From the NCBI GenBank assembly GCA_944323725.1, contig CALUTP010000008.1, forward strand, positions 36,108-100,107: a stretch of DNA of 64,000 bases. The letters run 5' to 3'. Positions 50,911 through 59,217 of this stretch are shown one piece after another. The notes beneath the pieces were generated by a model. That model did not search any database, was not told the origin of the DNA, and saw only the letters and a program-made list of their open reading frames with translations. How positions within the stretch are numbered: the first letter of the stretch is position 1; the number at the start of each line of letters is the position of its first letter. Made by a program: the position numbers and the translations under genes. This DNA comes from Candidatus Gastranaerophilales bacterium (GTDB taxonomy: Bacteria; Cyanobacteriota; Vampirovibrionia; Gastranaerophilales; Gastranaerophilaceae).

Positions 50911-52149
50911 ATGGCTATTATAAAAGTTATTAAAGGGACAAAAGACATTTTACCTCAAGATATAGAGGCTTGGCATAGATTAGAACAAAAAGCTATGGAA
51001 GTCTTTACGAAATATGGTTATAAAGAAATCCGCACTCCTATTTTTGAAGCGACAGAACTTTTTGCACGTGGTGTTGGTGATACAACAGATATTGTAAATA
51101 AAGAAATGTACACATTTGAAAAGAGTGATCGTTCTTTAACATTACGTCCTGAAAATACAGCCGGTGTTGTCCGTTCATTTATAGAAAATGGGATGATAAG
51201 ACTTTCTGCCCCTGTAAAATTATGGTATAAGGGGCCGATGTTTAGATATGAACGTCCTCAGGCAGGCAGACAAAGACAATTTCATCAAGTAGGTGTTGAA
51301 ATGTTTGGGGTAAAACAGCCCAGTGCTGATGCTGAAGTGATTATGTTAGCAGTTGACTATTTAAAATCACTTGGGCTGAATGATTTGGAAGTTGAATTGA
51401 ATTCTCTTGGATGTCCTAAGTGTAGAGAAGAATATAAAGCTAAAATTAAGGAAGTTTTGAAACCAGAATTTGAGCACTTATGTGAAGATTGTCAAAATAG
51501 ATATGAAAAAAACCCTTTACGTCTTTTAGATTGTAAAGTTGAATCTTGTAAGGCAATTTTTGAAAAACCTGAAATTCAAAAAGTTATTCAGTCTGATTTT
51601 ATTTGTGAAGAATGTGCACAGCATTACAGCCAGTTGAAATTATATTTGGATAAACTGGGTGTTAAGTATGTGGAAAATAAACTTCTAGTAAGAGGATTGG
51701 ATTATTATAATAGAACAGTTTTTGAAATTAAATCTAATAATTTAGGTTCCCAAAACGCTGTATGTGGCGGTGGAAGATATGACAGCCTTGTAAGAAATTT
51801 AGGCGGAGAAGATACTCCTGCTGTCGGATGGGCTATGGGTATGGAAAGACTTAATTCTCTTTTACCTGAAGTTGAGAGTGAAAAACTTGATGGATATATT
51901 GTTTCAAATTCTCCAATAGAAGCCTTTGCTCTAGCTCAAGAATTGCGAGATGCAGGTAAAAAGGTAGAGTTTGATCTTGCTAATAAAAAATTTACAAAAC
52001 AACTTGAAAAAGCTTCAAAAGTTGCAAAATATGCAATTATTCTAGGCGAAGATGAAATTAATGCTAATAAAGTTTCTGTAAAAAATCTTGAAACATCTGA
52101 ACAGGTCACAATTGATAGAAAATTGATTTTCAATCAACTCGAAAAATAA
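50911..52149 (+). CDS. hisS: histidyl-tRNA synthetase
   Basis: This class II synthetase charges tRNA-His and has 412 residues. Motif 1 (RTPIFEATELFARGVGDTTDIV), motif 2 (WYKGPMFRYERPQAGRQRQFHQVGVEMFG), the histidine-specific LVRGLDYYNRTVFEI and motif 3 (AVGWAMGMERL) are in order, followed by the anticodon-binding domain. An insertion with two Cys-x2-Cys pairs (about residues 170-240: CPKC, CEDC, CEEC) suggests zinc binding. It is followed closely by two small genes and a nucleotidyltransferase in the same direction. Confidence 0.97.
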   Translation: MAIIKVIKGTKDILPQDIEAWHRLEQKAMEVFTKYGYKEIRTPIFEATELFARGVGDTTDIVNKEMYTFEKSDRSLTLRPENTAGVVRSFIENGMIRLSAPVKLWYKGPMFRYERPQAGRQRQFHQVGVEMFGVKQPSADAEVIMLAVDYLKSLGLNDLEVELNSLGCPKCREEYKAKIKEVLKPEFEHLCEDCQNRYEKNPLRLLDCKVESCKAIFEKPEIQKVIQSDFICEECAQHYSQLKLYLDKLGVKYVENKLLVRGLDYYNRTVFEIKSNNLGSQNAVCGGGRYDSLVRNLGGEDTPAVGWAMGMERLNSLLPEVESEKLDGYIVSNSPIEAFALAQELRDAGKKVEFDLANKKFTKQLEKASKVAKYAIILGEDEINANKVSVKNLETSEQVTIDRKLIFNQLEK

Positions 52150-52162
52150 GGGGTAAAAAACT

Positions 52163-52498
52163 ATGGCAAGTCAGGTTCATGAAGTTATTAAAAGGCTTTC
52201 AAATGCCTTTAGAAAAAACTTTGAAGATTACAAAGGGTTATATTTATTTGGAGCATATCTTGACGGTAAAGAACATGAAGATGAAGATATTGAAATAGTT
52301 GCTTTGTTCGAAATTGAAGATAAATCAAAACGCGAACAAATATGGCCTATTGTTGGTAAAATTGAAACAGAACTTGATGTTTGTATAGATTTATATCCAT
52401 ATACACAAGAGCAATTTAAAGCTGATGAAGATTTGTATGATGAAGTAATGCAGGAGGGAGTATTTTTTAACCCTCTGGGGATTATGGAAGATAAATAA
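52163..52498 (+). CDS. nucleotidyltransferase-fold (MNT-like) small protein
   Basis: This 111-residue protein reads as a minimal nucleotidyltransferase fold of the MNT/KNTase type: FGAYLDGKEHEDEDIEIVALFEI in place of the usual G-S-x(2-3)-G-x(8-11)-S-D-x-D motif, then a third acidic strand, LDVCIDLYPY. The serine after the first glycine is alanine and the S-D is E-D, so activity is uncertain. It is 13 bases after hisS and may be part of its transcript. A full HEPN partner was not seen. Confidence 0.6.
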   Translation: MASQVHEVIKRLSNAFRKNFEDYKGLYLFGAYLDGKEHEDEDIEIVALFEIEDKSKREQIWPIVGKIETELDVCIDLYPYTQEQFKADEDLYDEVMQEGVFFNPLGIMEDK

Positions 52499-52535
52499 AA
52501 TTGTTATTATTTAATGAAAAAGAAAGGGACACAAA

Positions 52536-52721
52536 ATGGACAAAGTTACTATCCGTTCAGACAGAAAAACAGATTACAAATTCATGTATAAGGGTGAAGA
52601 TGTAGTTCTTGGTGCTGGTAAAATTATCAGTATAGCAGATGGTTTGGAACATGTTGTGCTACCTACCTGTGCTATGAAAATTATGAATAATCTTATCGTT
52701 ATCAAAGACGATGTTAAATAA
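52536..52721 (+). CDS. 61-residue hypothetical protein
   Basis: This small protein is not recognised. It looks like an all-beta domain (TIRSDRKTDYKFMYKGEDVVLGAG, IISIADGLEHVVLP) with one cysteine. GAAAGGGA lies well before the ATG. It is placed between two nucleotidyltransferase-like genes and ends two bases before the next start, so it should be co-translated. No function is offered. Confidence 0.55.
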   Translation: MDKVTIRSDRKTDYKFMYKGEDVVLGAGKIISIADGLEHVVLPTCAMKIMNNLIVIKDDVK

Positions 52722-52723
52722 AA

Positions 52724-53515
52724 ATGAATATTGATATTATAGAAGATATTGCCTGTCAATTTTCAAAACTGGAGTCAGTAGAAGCTGTTGTAATTTCGGG
52801 TTCAAAAACAGGACTTATTCATGATGAGATGTCTGATTTTGATTTATACATATATTCAAAAGAGCCTGTAGATATTGATTTCCGAAAAAAACTAGCTAAG
52901 CAGTATACTGATAAATTTGAGGCTGGCAATACTTTTTTTGAAGATGGTGATGAATGGTCAATAGTTAAATCTGGATATGATATTGACTTAATGTATAGAC
53001 GATTTGATTGGGCAGAAAATGAAATTGACTGGGTATGGCGAAAACATAATGCAAAAATTGGTTATACAACATGTTTTTTACATAATATAAAAACTTCTCA
53101 GATATTATTCGACAAAAATTGTAAGTTTCAAAAACTTATTAATGAATTAACTGAGCCTTATCCAGAAGAGTTGAAAAACAATATAATAGATAAAAATTAT
53201 CCGCTATTGAGAACTAAACGAGCATCCTATTATGAACAGATTGAAATTGCTTTGAAACGAGAGGATTATGTTAGTATGAACCATAGAGTATCTGCTTTAC
53301 TTGCAAGTTATTTTGATATTTTATTTGCCGTTAATAAGCAGACTCATCCTGGAGAAAAAAAGCTTATAGGGTATGTAGAGAAATTATGTCCAATTCAACC
53401 GGAGGATTTTAAAGCTGATGTTGAGAATGTTATAAAATCAGCATCAAGTCAGAAAATTCTTTTTGCTCTTGATAAACTTTTAAATGAATTAGACATTGTA
53501 CTTGGAAGAAAATAA
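52724..53515 (+). CDS. DUF4037-like nucleotidyltransferase
   Basis: The 263-residue protein has a complete nucleotidyltransferase motif (VVISGSKTGLIHDEMSDFDLYIY, G-S-x(3)-G-x(6)-S-D-x-D) at about residues 22-44. A third acidic position follows in VKSGYDIDLMYRRFDW. A helical C-terminal domain follows (RASYYEQIEIALKREDYVSMNHRVSALLASYFDILFAVN), as in DUF4037 and aminoglycoside-type transferases. It is two bases after the 61-residue gene. Its last 27 bases overlap the acyltransferase gene on the other strand. Confidence 0.75.
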   Translation: MNIDIIEDIACQFSKLESVEAVVISGSKTGLIHDEMSDFDLYIYSKEPVDIDFRKKLAKQYTDKFEAGNTFFEDGDEWSIVKSGYDIDLMYRRFDWAENEIDWVWRKHNAKIGYTTCFLHNIKTSQILFDKNCKFQKLINELTEPYPEELKNNIIDKNYPLLRTKRASYYEQIEIALKREDYVSMNHRVSALLASYFDILFAVNKQTHPGEKKLIGYVEKLCPIQPEDFKADVENVIKSASSQKILFALDKLLNELDIVLGRK

Positions 53516-54580
53516 TTCTTTAATTTTTTTCCAAATCTTTTGCTGGCCAACTCCAATATATGTTGTAATTACCATAGTTAGGACAAAATATAGGTATGTT
53601 GTCTGAATTGGGTTATAAATCCAGTAAATATCGTGGTTTGCTCTTTCTTCAATCGGGATTCCATTAACTTTTAAAAATATAGCAGTAATTATATACATTA
53701 CAAGCAAGTGGTTGGCCATTATATGATAAGTTGTTTTTCCCATATAATTAACAAATTTACTATCTTTTACATATGGATAGAGAATTTTGACAGTAAACAG
53801 GGATGCCCAAATCCCAGTTAAAGCTGTAATTATTGGTACTATAATCTGCTGATCAAATCTTGCCCATACCAGTACATAACTTAATCCTATGCCATGTTCA
53901 GGATCATAATCTCTATTAAATAGCCATAAAATTGACTGTAAAATAATAACAGACCAGAACCATTTCAGGGTAAAAATATCATATTTATCTTCAATATAGT
54001 TTTTATAAAAGTACCCGAGATAAACAAAGAACATTGAAAACATTATTCTTATAATAATCAGCATAACAGGAGTTACAGGAAAAATTTTGGAAAATGGAAT
54101 TGCCAAAAGTCCTAAAATACCAAATACTGCAAGATGAAAAAGTTTATTATCCTTAATCCCTTTTAAAATTCTAAATGCAAACAAAAATGTTATCATTGTC
54201 ATAAATAATTGAGTAACAAACCATAATGGGCAAGACAAATCAAATTGATGTCCGTTTAAAAATGGTGTTATAAAAAAGTTTTTAAAACTTAAAGGCATTC
54301 CCCACCATTTTCCAGTGAGTTTTGCAATTAGAGCTGTTACTCCAAGATAAAAAATGTTGTATAGAAAATAAGGTTGTAATAGGGTTTTTACTCTCCTTTC
54401 AAAAAAACTTGCAACATTATCAAGGTATTTATCCTTAAACAAATAGCCTGAAATAAAGAAAAATAATGCAAGTTGGAATGAATAAGGCGTAAACATTCCA
54501 AGAAGTGAAAATTCGAGATGACCTGATACTACAAGCAGGATTGCAAGTGCTTTTAATACATTTACTCTATTGTCAAACAT
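53489..54580 (-). CDS. acyltransferase-3 family membrane protein
   Basis: This 363-residue polytopic O-acyltransferase is of the OafA/WecH type that adds acetyl or other acyl groups to surface sugars. The N-terminus has the conserved pattern NVLKALAILLVVSGHLEFSL with the catalytic histidine. Then comes FFFISGYLFK and FFERRVKTLLQPYFLYN with the conserved arginine in the first loop. About ten helices follow. It is monocistronic with a ribosome-binding site (AAAAGGAC) upstream of the ATG. The acceptor glycan is unknown. Confidence 0.88.
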   Translation of the reverse strand: MFDNRVNVLKALAILLVVSGHLEFSLLGMFTPYSFQLALFFFISGYLFKDKYLDNVASFFERRVKTLLQPYFLYNIFYLGVTALIAKLTGKWWGMPLSFKNFFITPFLNGHQFDLSCPLWFVTQLFMTMITFLFAFRILKGIKDNKLFHLAVFGILGLLAIPFSKIFPVTPVMLIIIRIMFSMFFVYLGYFYKNYIEDKYDIFTLKWFWSVIILQSILWLFNRDYDPEHGIGLSYVLVWARFDQQIIVPIITALTGIWASLFTVKILYPYVKDSKFVNYMGKTTYHIMANHLLVMYIITAIFLKVNGIPIEERANHDIYWIYNPIQTTYLYFVLTMVITTYIGVGQQKIWKKIKELFSSKYNV

Positions 54581-54664
54581 TAATTAAGTCCTTTTTTCTA
54601 CATTTAGATATTATCATAAAATTTTTCTAAATTGAAAAAATCCCCGTAATGATTAAATCATTGT

Positions 54665-55294
54665 TTAATTAGCATCTTTTAATACAGCTATTGTTTGTTC
54701 TATTTCAGCTTTCAAATATTCAAGTTGTTCATTAATATTATTAGCATTATAAATTTTCCCTGCACCTGTATATGCAAGATAAGGACTATATCTTTCGGCT
54801 TCTGAACGCAACTGTGATACTGTTGAAGCATGCAGGCTTAATTCCATAATTTTTTCAAAAGAAATATAACTGCTTTCTGGTTTGCCTGTATATTTATCTC
54901 TAAAATAATCTGCGTTTTTTGTGAAAAAATATACTCTTGCTGCAAATTTTTGGACATCTTCTTGATTTTCTATGGAGTCATATATTTTTTCCAGTATTGC
55001 GATAAAGTCATTAATATCATTTAGGTATGGAGAAGTTTTATCCTGTTTTAAAATAATATTCACGAAGGCTGGATTATCTCTTGGAATTGGTTTTAGTTGA
55101 TTTTCAGAGTTAAATTGTTTTGTTTTATCATAAACTGGTTTTGCTTCAGCTGGTTCTGTGCTGTGAAAACTTTTTGTTAAATCCGGTAAGGTACCTACAT
55201 AGCCTTGCCCTTCAAAATTCCCCATTGAGCGTGCTGCAAAGCAATTTGTGCATGTCATTGAAAATATTATTAATAAAACAGACAATTTCTTCAT
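54665..55294 (-). CDS. secreted helical protein, function unknown
   Basis: This 209-residue protein has a signal peptide (MKKLSVLLIIFSMTCTNCFA, cleaved at CFA|AR). The mature part is Pro/Lys-rich for 60 residues, then a four- or five-helix domain (ILKQDKTSPYLNDINDFIAILEKIYDSI ... LEYLKAEIEQTIAVLKDAN). No known motif is seen. TATAAT ends six bases before the ATG, so the transcript looks leaderless. It may be periplasmic or surface-associated. Confidence 0.65.
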   Translation of the reverse strand: MKKLSVLLIIFSMTCTNCFAARSMGNFEGQGYVGTLPDLTKSFHSTEPAEAKPVYDKTKQFNSENQLKPIPRDNPAFVNIILKQDKTSPYLNDINDFIAILEKIYDSIENQEDVQKFAARVYFFTKNADYFRDKYTGKPESSYISFEKIMELSLHASTVSQLRSEAERYSPYLAYTGAGKIYNANNINEQLEYLKAEIEQTIAVLKDAN

Positions 55295-55300
55295 AACTTA

Positions 55301-55306
55301 ATTATA
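55301..55306 (-). promoter_or_regulatory. -10 box for the leaderless secreted protein gene
   Basis: TATAAT on the minus strand ends six bases before the ATG at 55294. The -35 region is weak. Confidence 0.5.
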
Positions 55307-55349
55307 ATAATTTTTATAAAAAAATCATCATTTGTTTAAATTATTATGT

Positions 55350-56159
55350 TTAAATTTTGTTTGAATATTCTAAAGCAGCAAGAAGCTGGTGAAGTTTTAT
55401 CAGTTGTTCTTTTATAATTATATAGTGAGGTTCGTTATTTTTAAAATCATAAATATATTTTTTATCGAATTTATTTTGGTCAATAAATTCTAAAATTTGA
55501 TTATACCAGATTTTGAAATGATATTCCCCGTTAAAAGGGCCTCCAAACCCGCCGGTTAGTGGATAATGATGATAAGTTTCTGCTTCAGCATATAGTTTTT
55601 GACCTTCTGAAATAATTGATTGAAGATTTGACTTTTGTTTTTCCAACAGTGGATTTATATGGGTGTGAAATGAATCAGCTTTTACCCATCCAATTTGGGG
55701 GTTACGTTCAATTTCCTGCATTAAAGCAGCAAGGATGTCACCTTTTAGATTACCTTTTTTGGTAAAAAATTTGCATAATCTGTCTTTTGTGACTTTGTTA
55801 CGAAAATTTGTAATTAGTGTAAGATCTTTATCTTTATATTTAAGTCTAGTAATATCATTATATAAAAAAGCAAGTATGGGAATTTTCTTTTCTACTGCAT
55901 AATCAAATTCCATTTCAGTATAGCTTTTACCTGTAGTCGGATTAATTGACCCGTAACATCCTCCAAGAATAAGTATGTAATAATCACTTCCGTCGATACA
56001 GTCTTTAATATAGTCGAATTGCTCATCACTTGATGCTACAAAAGCTTCCATTGCAACAGGAAGTTGTTTTGCCATTAATACTGCTTCAATAGCTGAAGTT
56101 CTTTCTTTTTGTAAATCCTGAAATGTTGCACTTATAAAGACCTGATATTTCTTTTTCAT
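55350..56159 (-). CDS. stand-alone DUF4062 protein
   Basis: This 269-residue protein is headed by a DUF4062 domain: KKYQVFISATFQDLQKERTSAIEAVL, then EQFDYIKDCIDGSDYYILILGGCYGSINPTTGKSYTEMEFDYAV and IPILAFLY. The domain has a TIR/nucleotide-binding-like alpha-beta pattern and is common at the N-terminus of large NTPases in antiviral systems. Here it stands alone with a helical C-terminus. GGGAG precedes the ATG. It is likely a signalling or defence component, but neighbours do not confirm this. Confidence 0.8.
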   Translation of the reverse strand: MKKKYQVFISATFQDLQKERTSAIEAVLMAKQLPVAMEAFVASSDEQFDYIKDCIDGSDYYILILGGCYGSINPTTGKSYTEMEFDYAVEKKIPILAFLYNDITRLKYKDKDLTLITNFRNKVTKDRLCKFFTKKGNLKGDILAALMQEIERNPQIGWVKADSFHTHINPLLEKQKSNLQSIISEGQKLYAEAETYHHYPLTGGFGGPFNGEYHFKIWYNQILEFIDQNKFDKKYIYDFKNNEPHYIIIKEQLIKLHQLLAALEYSNKI

Positions 56160-56276
56160 ATTAATATCTTAACTCCCTTTGCTAATTATATTTTAACATA
56201 GATTACCCTTTTGCATAAGATATTTTTTGAAAATTTGTATTATTATAATTTGTGTATAATTTTTTGAGGGCGAATT

Positions 56277-56771
56277 ATGATAAAAAAAATATATCTAGCA
56301 GGCGGATGTTTTTGGGGGATTGAGGAATATTACTCGAGGCTAAGCGGGGTGAAAAAAACCATTGCAGGCTATGCAAATGGTATAACTCAAAATCCAACTT
56401 ATGAAGAAGTTTGCAGTGGTACTACCAATTTCGCTGAAACTGTCTTGATAGAATATAATCCTGAAATTATTACTCTTTCAAGAATTCTTGACCATTTTTT
56501 TGATATTATAAATCCAACGACACTTAATAGGCAAGGTAATGATATTGGAACTCAATATAGAAGTGGAATTTACTATATTGATGATGAAGATTTGAAAATT
56601 ATCCAATCAAAAATATCGGAAGTGCAAAAAAGATATGAATGTCCAATTGTTACTGAAGTTAAGAAATTAGAAAATTTCTATGAAGCAGAAGAATATCATC
56701 AAAAATATCTTAAAAAAAATCCAAATGGATACTGTCATATTGATTTTTCAAAGCTAGAAAAAATTGAATAG
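56277..56771 (+). CDS. msrA: peptide methionine-S-sulfoxide reductase A
   Basis: MsrA repairs oxidised methionine. The active-site motif GCFWG is at residues 10-14 with the catalytic Cys11. It is followed by the family stretches [53 protein letters not shown] and the C-terminal [19 protein letters not shown]. Resolving cysteines are fewer than in the E. coli enzyme. Length 164 is on the short side but complete. GAGGGCG precedes the ATG. MsrB is not present here. Confidence 0.95.
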   Translation: MIKKIYLAGGCFWGIEEYYSRLSGVKKTIAGYANGITQNPTYEEVCSGTTNFAETVLIEYNPEIITLSRILDHFFDIINPTTLNRQGNDIGTQYRSGIYYIDDEDLKIIQSKISEVQKRYECPIVTEVKKLENFYEAEEYHQKYLKKNPNGYCHIDFSKLEKIE

Positions 56772-56803
56772 TAAATATTTAATATAAAAATTTTACATTA
56801 TTT

Positions 56804-56830
56804 AAAAAGACTGCTTTTTATAAGCAGTCT
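56804..56830 (-). terminator. terminator between convergent msrA and tdk
   Basis: AGACTGCTT (56808-56816) pairs with AAGCAGTCT (56822-56830). T-rich flanks on both strands allow it to serve both genes; the stronger T run is on the minus strand. Confidence 0.8.
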
Positions 56831-56840
56831 AAAATATTAT

Positions 56841-57458
56841 TTATTTGATAAATGGTAAAACTTTAAGTCCTCGTTTTTGAGTTTCATGTTTATGATCAGG
56901 AAGTTCATAGCATTTGATACAGCGTGCTTCATAAGTTTCATCTCCGCCAATCATAATAAGTGGAGAATTTTTATCAGCAGGCTTTCCATCAATTAATCTT
57001 TGAGTTCTCGTAGCATGTTCACATCCACATTTCATACAAATTGCGTGCAATTTATCCACTTTAGTTGCAATACACATTAATTCTGGCATGTGTCCAAATG
57101 GTTCCGATTTGAAATCAAGTTCTAGACCTGTGCCGATTATTTTTTTACCTTCATCCATAAGTTTTGATATTACTTTAATGATATTACTGTCAAAAAATTG
57201 TAATTCATCAATTGCAATAACTTCATCTTCAGGTTTTACTACACTCATAATTTGAATTGCATGTTTTACTTTTATTGCATCAAGCCATAGTCCGTTTCTT
57301 GATTCTATATAATCCCCCTTTGAACGTGTATCAACTTCCGGAGAAATTACTTTTACTTTTTTCTTTGCAATAATACAACGTCTGATTCTTCTCAAAAGCT
57401 CTTCTGTTTTTCCGCAACTCATAGGTCCGGTGATTAATTCAAAACTATAACCTTCCAT
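56841..57458 (-). CDS. tdk: thymidine kinase, type II
   Basis: This enzyme salvages thymidine to dTMP. The P-loop GPMSCGKT is at residues 11-18, the Walker B-like EVIAIDELQFFD follows, and the lasso and zinc-binding cysteines are in CMKCGCEHATRTQR and YEARCIKCYELPDH. The length is 205 residues from the start at 57458, which has GGAGATAT upstream; an ATG at 57500 would add 14 polar residues. It is monocistronic. Confidence 0.95.
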   Translation of the reverse strand: MEGYSFELITGPMSCGKTEELLRRIRRCIIAKKKVKVISPEVDTRSKGDYIESRNGLWLDAIKVKHAIQIMSVVKPEDEVIAIDELQFFDSNIIKVISKLMDEGKKIIGTGLELDFKSEPFGHMPELMCIATKVDKLHAICMKCGCEHATRTQRLIDGKPADKNSPLIMIGGDETYEARCIKCYELPDHKHETQKRGLKVLPFIK

Positions 57459-57601
57459 TATATCTCCGTTTTCCCCAATATTATTTCTTTTATTTTTCAA
57501 ACATTTTTATTATAGTCCTTAATTTCTCTTTTGGAAATTAAAAGTAAAGAAAATGTTACTTTGAAAATTTATTATTGGTAATAAATTGAAAATCTTCAAT
57601 T

Positions 57602-58420
57602 CTAATGTATTTTGTAAAATCCACTTCCACCAAGCACTTTATCTTTTAATTTTTTCATCCCCTTGCCATAGAAGTATTTTAATTGTTCAGGGAATTGTTC
57701 TTCTATATCTATTAAATACATATCATGCACAATAAATTCTTTTATTAGAAAAACTATATCCTCATTTTTAGTCCAGATGATATGACTATCTTGTCCTTTT
57801 GTTGTTTGAGTTTTTCCAAATAAGCCTTCACTGTTGTCTGCAGCTAGGAAAATCATTTTGCCACCTAGTGAATATTCAATTTCTCTCCCTCCGGCATGTT
57901 TAAAAACTGTCCCAAAATTACAGTTAAAGTTGTCATAACCTACTATTTTTATATCAAGTCCTCGATTGTATGCATCAAATAGATAATCTTCAAAATATTT
58001 AAAATCCTGTGACCATACTTCTATATAGATTTCTTTTGAAGCGTTTTTGATAATTTCAATTATTTTAGAATGAATTGCTGTATGTCCATTGATTGTTAAA
58101 ATTGGTTCTGTATGGTCTTCTTTTACGTTTGGGAGCTTTTTTTCTAAAAAATCTAACGTAGATGTAATTTTTCTTTTATAACGTTTTGTCAATTCTTTTG
58201 GTTTTATTGGAGTATATGTTGTAGGTTTTGTATTAGATCCTATAACGATATTTGAAATTTCCAAAGCTTTTAGTGTATCATAAGCTCTTGCTTGGGGAAT
58301 ATTTGCTAGTTTACTTACTTCATATCCTGTTGCAGGATACTTTTTCAATAATGCCAGATAAACCTTTGCCTCATATCCGTTTAATCCGATTTGTTTTAAG
58401 CTTTCAATAATTTCATCCAT
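57602..58420 (-). CDS. TrmB-family transcription regulator
   Basis: The 272-residue protein has an N-terminal winged helix of TrmB type (LKQIGLNGYEAKVYLALLKKYPATGYEVSKLANIPQARAYDTLKAL). A linker coiled coil follows, then a C-terminal phospholipase-D-like sensor domain (HSKIIEIIKNASKEIYIEVWSQDF, GGKMIFLAADNSEGLFGK). TrmB proteins are mostly archaeal sugar-responsive regulators and occur sporadically in bacteria. The promoter indicates a leaderless transcript. No sugar transporter is adjacent, so the regulon is elsewhere. Confidence 0.9.
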   Translation of the reverse strand: MDEIIESLKQIGLNGYEAKVYLALLKKYPATGYEVSKLANIPQARAYDTLKALEISNIVIGSNTKPTTYTPIKPKELTKRYKRKITSTLDFLEKKLPNVKEDHTEPILTINGHTAIHSKIIEIIKNASKEIYIEVWSQDFKYFEDYLFDAYNRGLDIKIVGYDNFNCNFGTVFKHAGGREIEYSLGGKMIFLAADNSEGLFGKTQTTKGQDSHIIWTKNEDIVFLIKEFIVHDMYLIDIEEQFPEQLKYFYGKGMKKLKDKVLGGSGFYKIH

Positions 58421-58426
58421 AGTACG

Positions 58427-58455
58427 ATTTTATCAAATTTTCGGGTTCTATGCAA
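58427..58455 (-). promoter_or_regulatory. promoter of the leaderless TrmB regulator gene
   Basis: On the minus strand, TTGCAT (58455-58450), 17 bases, TAAAAT (58432-58427), six bases, ATG at 58420. The arrangement is the same as at nrnA. Confidence 0.7.
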
Positions 58456-58456
58456 T

Positions 58457-58484
58457 AAAAAAAGGTTAACTTTTAATTAACCTT
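58457..58484 (-). terminator. terminator overlapping the end of the LTxxQ-like gene
   Basis: AAGGTTAA (58477-58484 complement) pairs with TTAACCTT (58462-58469 complement) and a run of seven T follows on the minus strand. The last codons and stop of the gene at 58473 lie within the hairpin. Confidence 0.75.
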
Positions 58485-59120
58485 CTTTTCATCATCTTTT
58501 TTTATTTTATTAATCATTTTATGCCAAATACAATTATTCCCATGTTGTTCTTGATTGTACTCAGGCTGTAGGACATTCTCCCCAAATGGTTTTAAATCAG
58601 AAGGTTTTCTTCCTTTTTCTTGTACTTTTCTATATTTTTTTAAATCATCTCTTTTCAGTTTTCTAATCATACTATACTTTGAACGTTGATTGTGAGTAAG
58701 AATTTTATAGAATTCCTTATCATATTTTGCTGAAATTTCCTGAATATTTTTACGTGCAGAATTTAATCCTTTTTCTTGTTGTTTAAGTGTTTTTTTATCA
58801 GCGCATCTTTGTTTTAAATCTTTGAATTTTTTATCTTCCAAGCATAATTTTTCTAAAGCAGGCTCAAGTTCAGCGTATCTTTTTTTGTCAATTTCATTTT
58901 TACATTTAATTTGTTCTTGAGTCATATTTAAAGCATTATATAAAATTTCTCTTTGTTTTTTTATTCTTACAAGAAGTTGATATGAATAATTGTAATTTTG
59001 AGTCGTTCCGACTTCATATTGACGGGTATCGCTTCCGGTTGCGCCTTCTGGATAGTCTGCAAATACAGGACTAGAAGTTAATGTTGCACATAACCCCAGA
59101 ACAATAAGTCTTTTTTTCAT
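58473..59120 (-). CDS. secreted Spy/CpxP-like (LTxxQ) protein
   Basis: This 215-residue protein has a signal peptide (MKKRLIVLGLCATLTSSPVFA) and a long-helical, strongly charged mature part. Two LTxxQ-like motifs are visible (LNMTQEQIKCKNEI and LTHNQRSKYSMI) as in the periplasmic stress proteins Spy and CpxP. Four or more cysteines are spread through the helices. A copy of the probable MarR operator overlaps its promoter region, which would place this envelope protein under the efflux repressor. Family membership is tentative since LTxxQ motifs are short. AAGGAGAG precedes the ATG. Confidence 0.6.
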   Translation of the reverse strand: MKKRLIVLGLCATLTSSPVFADYPEGATGSDTRQYEVGTTQNYNYSYQLLVRIKKQREILYNALNMTQEQIKCKNEIDKKRYAELEPALEKLCLEDKKFKDLKQRCADKKTLKQQEKGLNSARKNIQEISAKYDKEFYKILTHNQRSKYSMIRKLKRDDLKKYRKVQEKGRKPSDLKPFGENVLQPEYNQEQHGNNCIWHKMINKIKKDDEKKVN

Positions 59121-59172
59121 AAACTCTCCTTATTGAAATCCATTTATTAGTGTGTCTATTGTTACATAAATG

Positions 59173-59188
59173 TGTTGTAATTGCAACA
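59173..59188. promoter_or_regulatory. second copy of the probable MarR operator
   Basis: TGTTGTAATTGCAACA matches the reverse complement of the efflux-locus site (TGTTGTAAATGCAACA) at 15 of 16 bases, including the same asymmetric position. It lies between the divergent LTxxQ-like and Mini-III genes. Confidence 0.6.
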
Positions 59189-59205
59189 TAATTTTGTTTT
59201 CATGT

Positions 59206-59211
59206 TACATT
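59206..59211 (+). promoter_or_regulatory. -10 box for leaderless mrnC
   Basis: TACATT is followed by six bases and the ATG at 59218. A TTGCAA lies upstream with a longer than usual spacer. Confidence 0.4.
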
Positions 59212-59217
59212 GATGAT

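Noticed and set aside
52163..53515. HEPN/MNT toxin-antitoxin pair
   Set aside because: Two nucleotidyltransferase-like proteins are present, but neither neighbour shows the HEPN R-x4-6-H motif, so a toxin partner cannot be supported.
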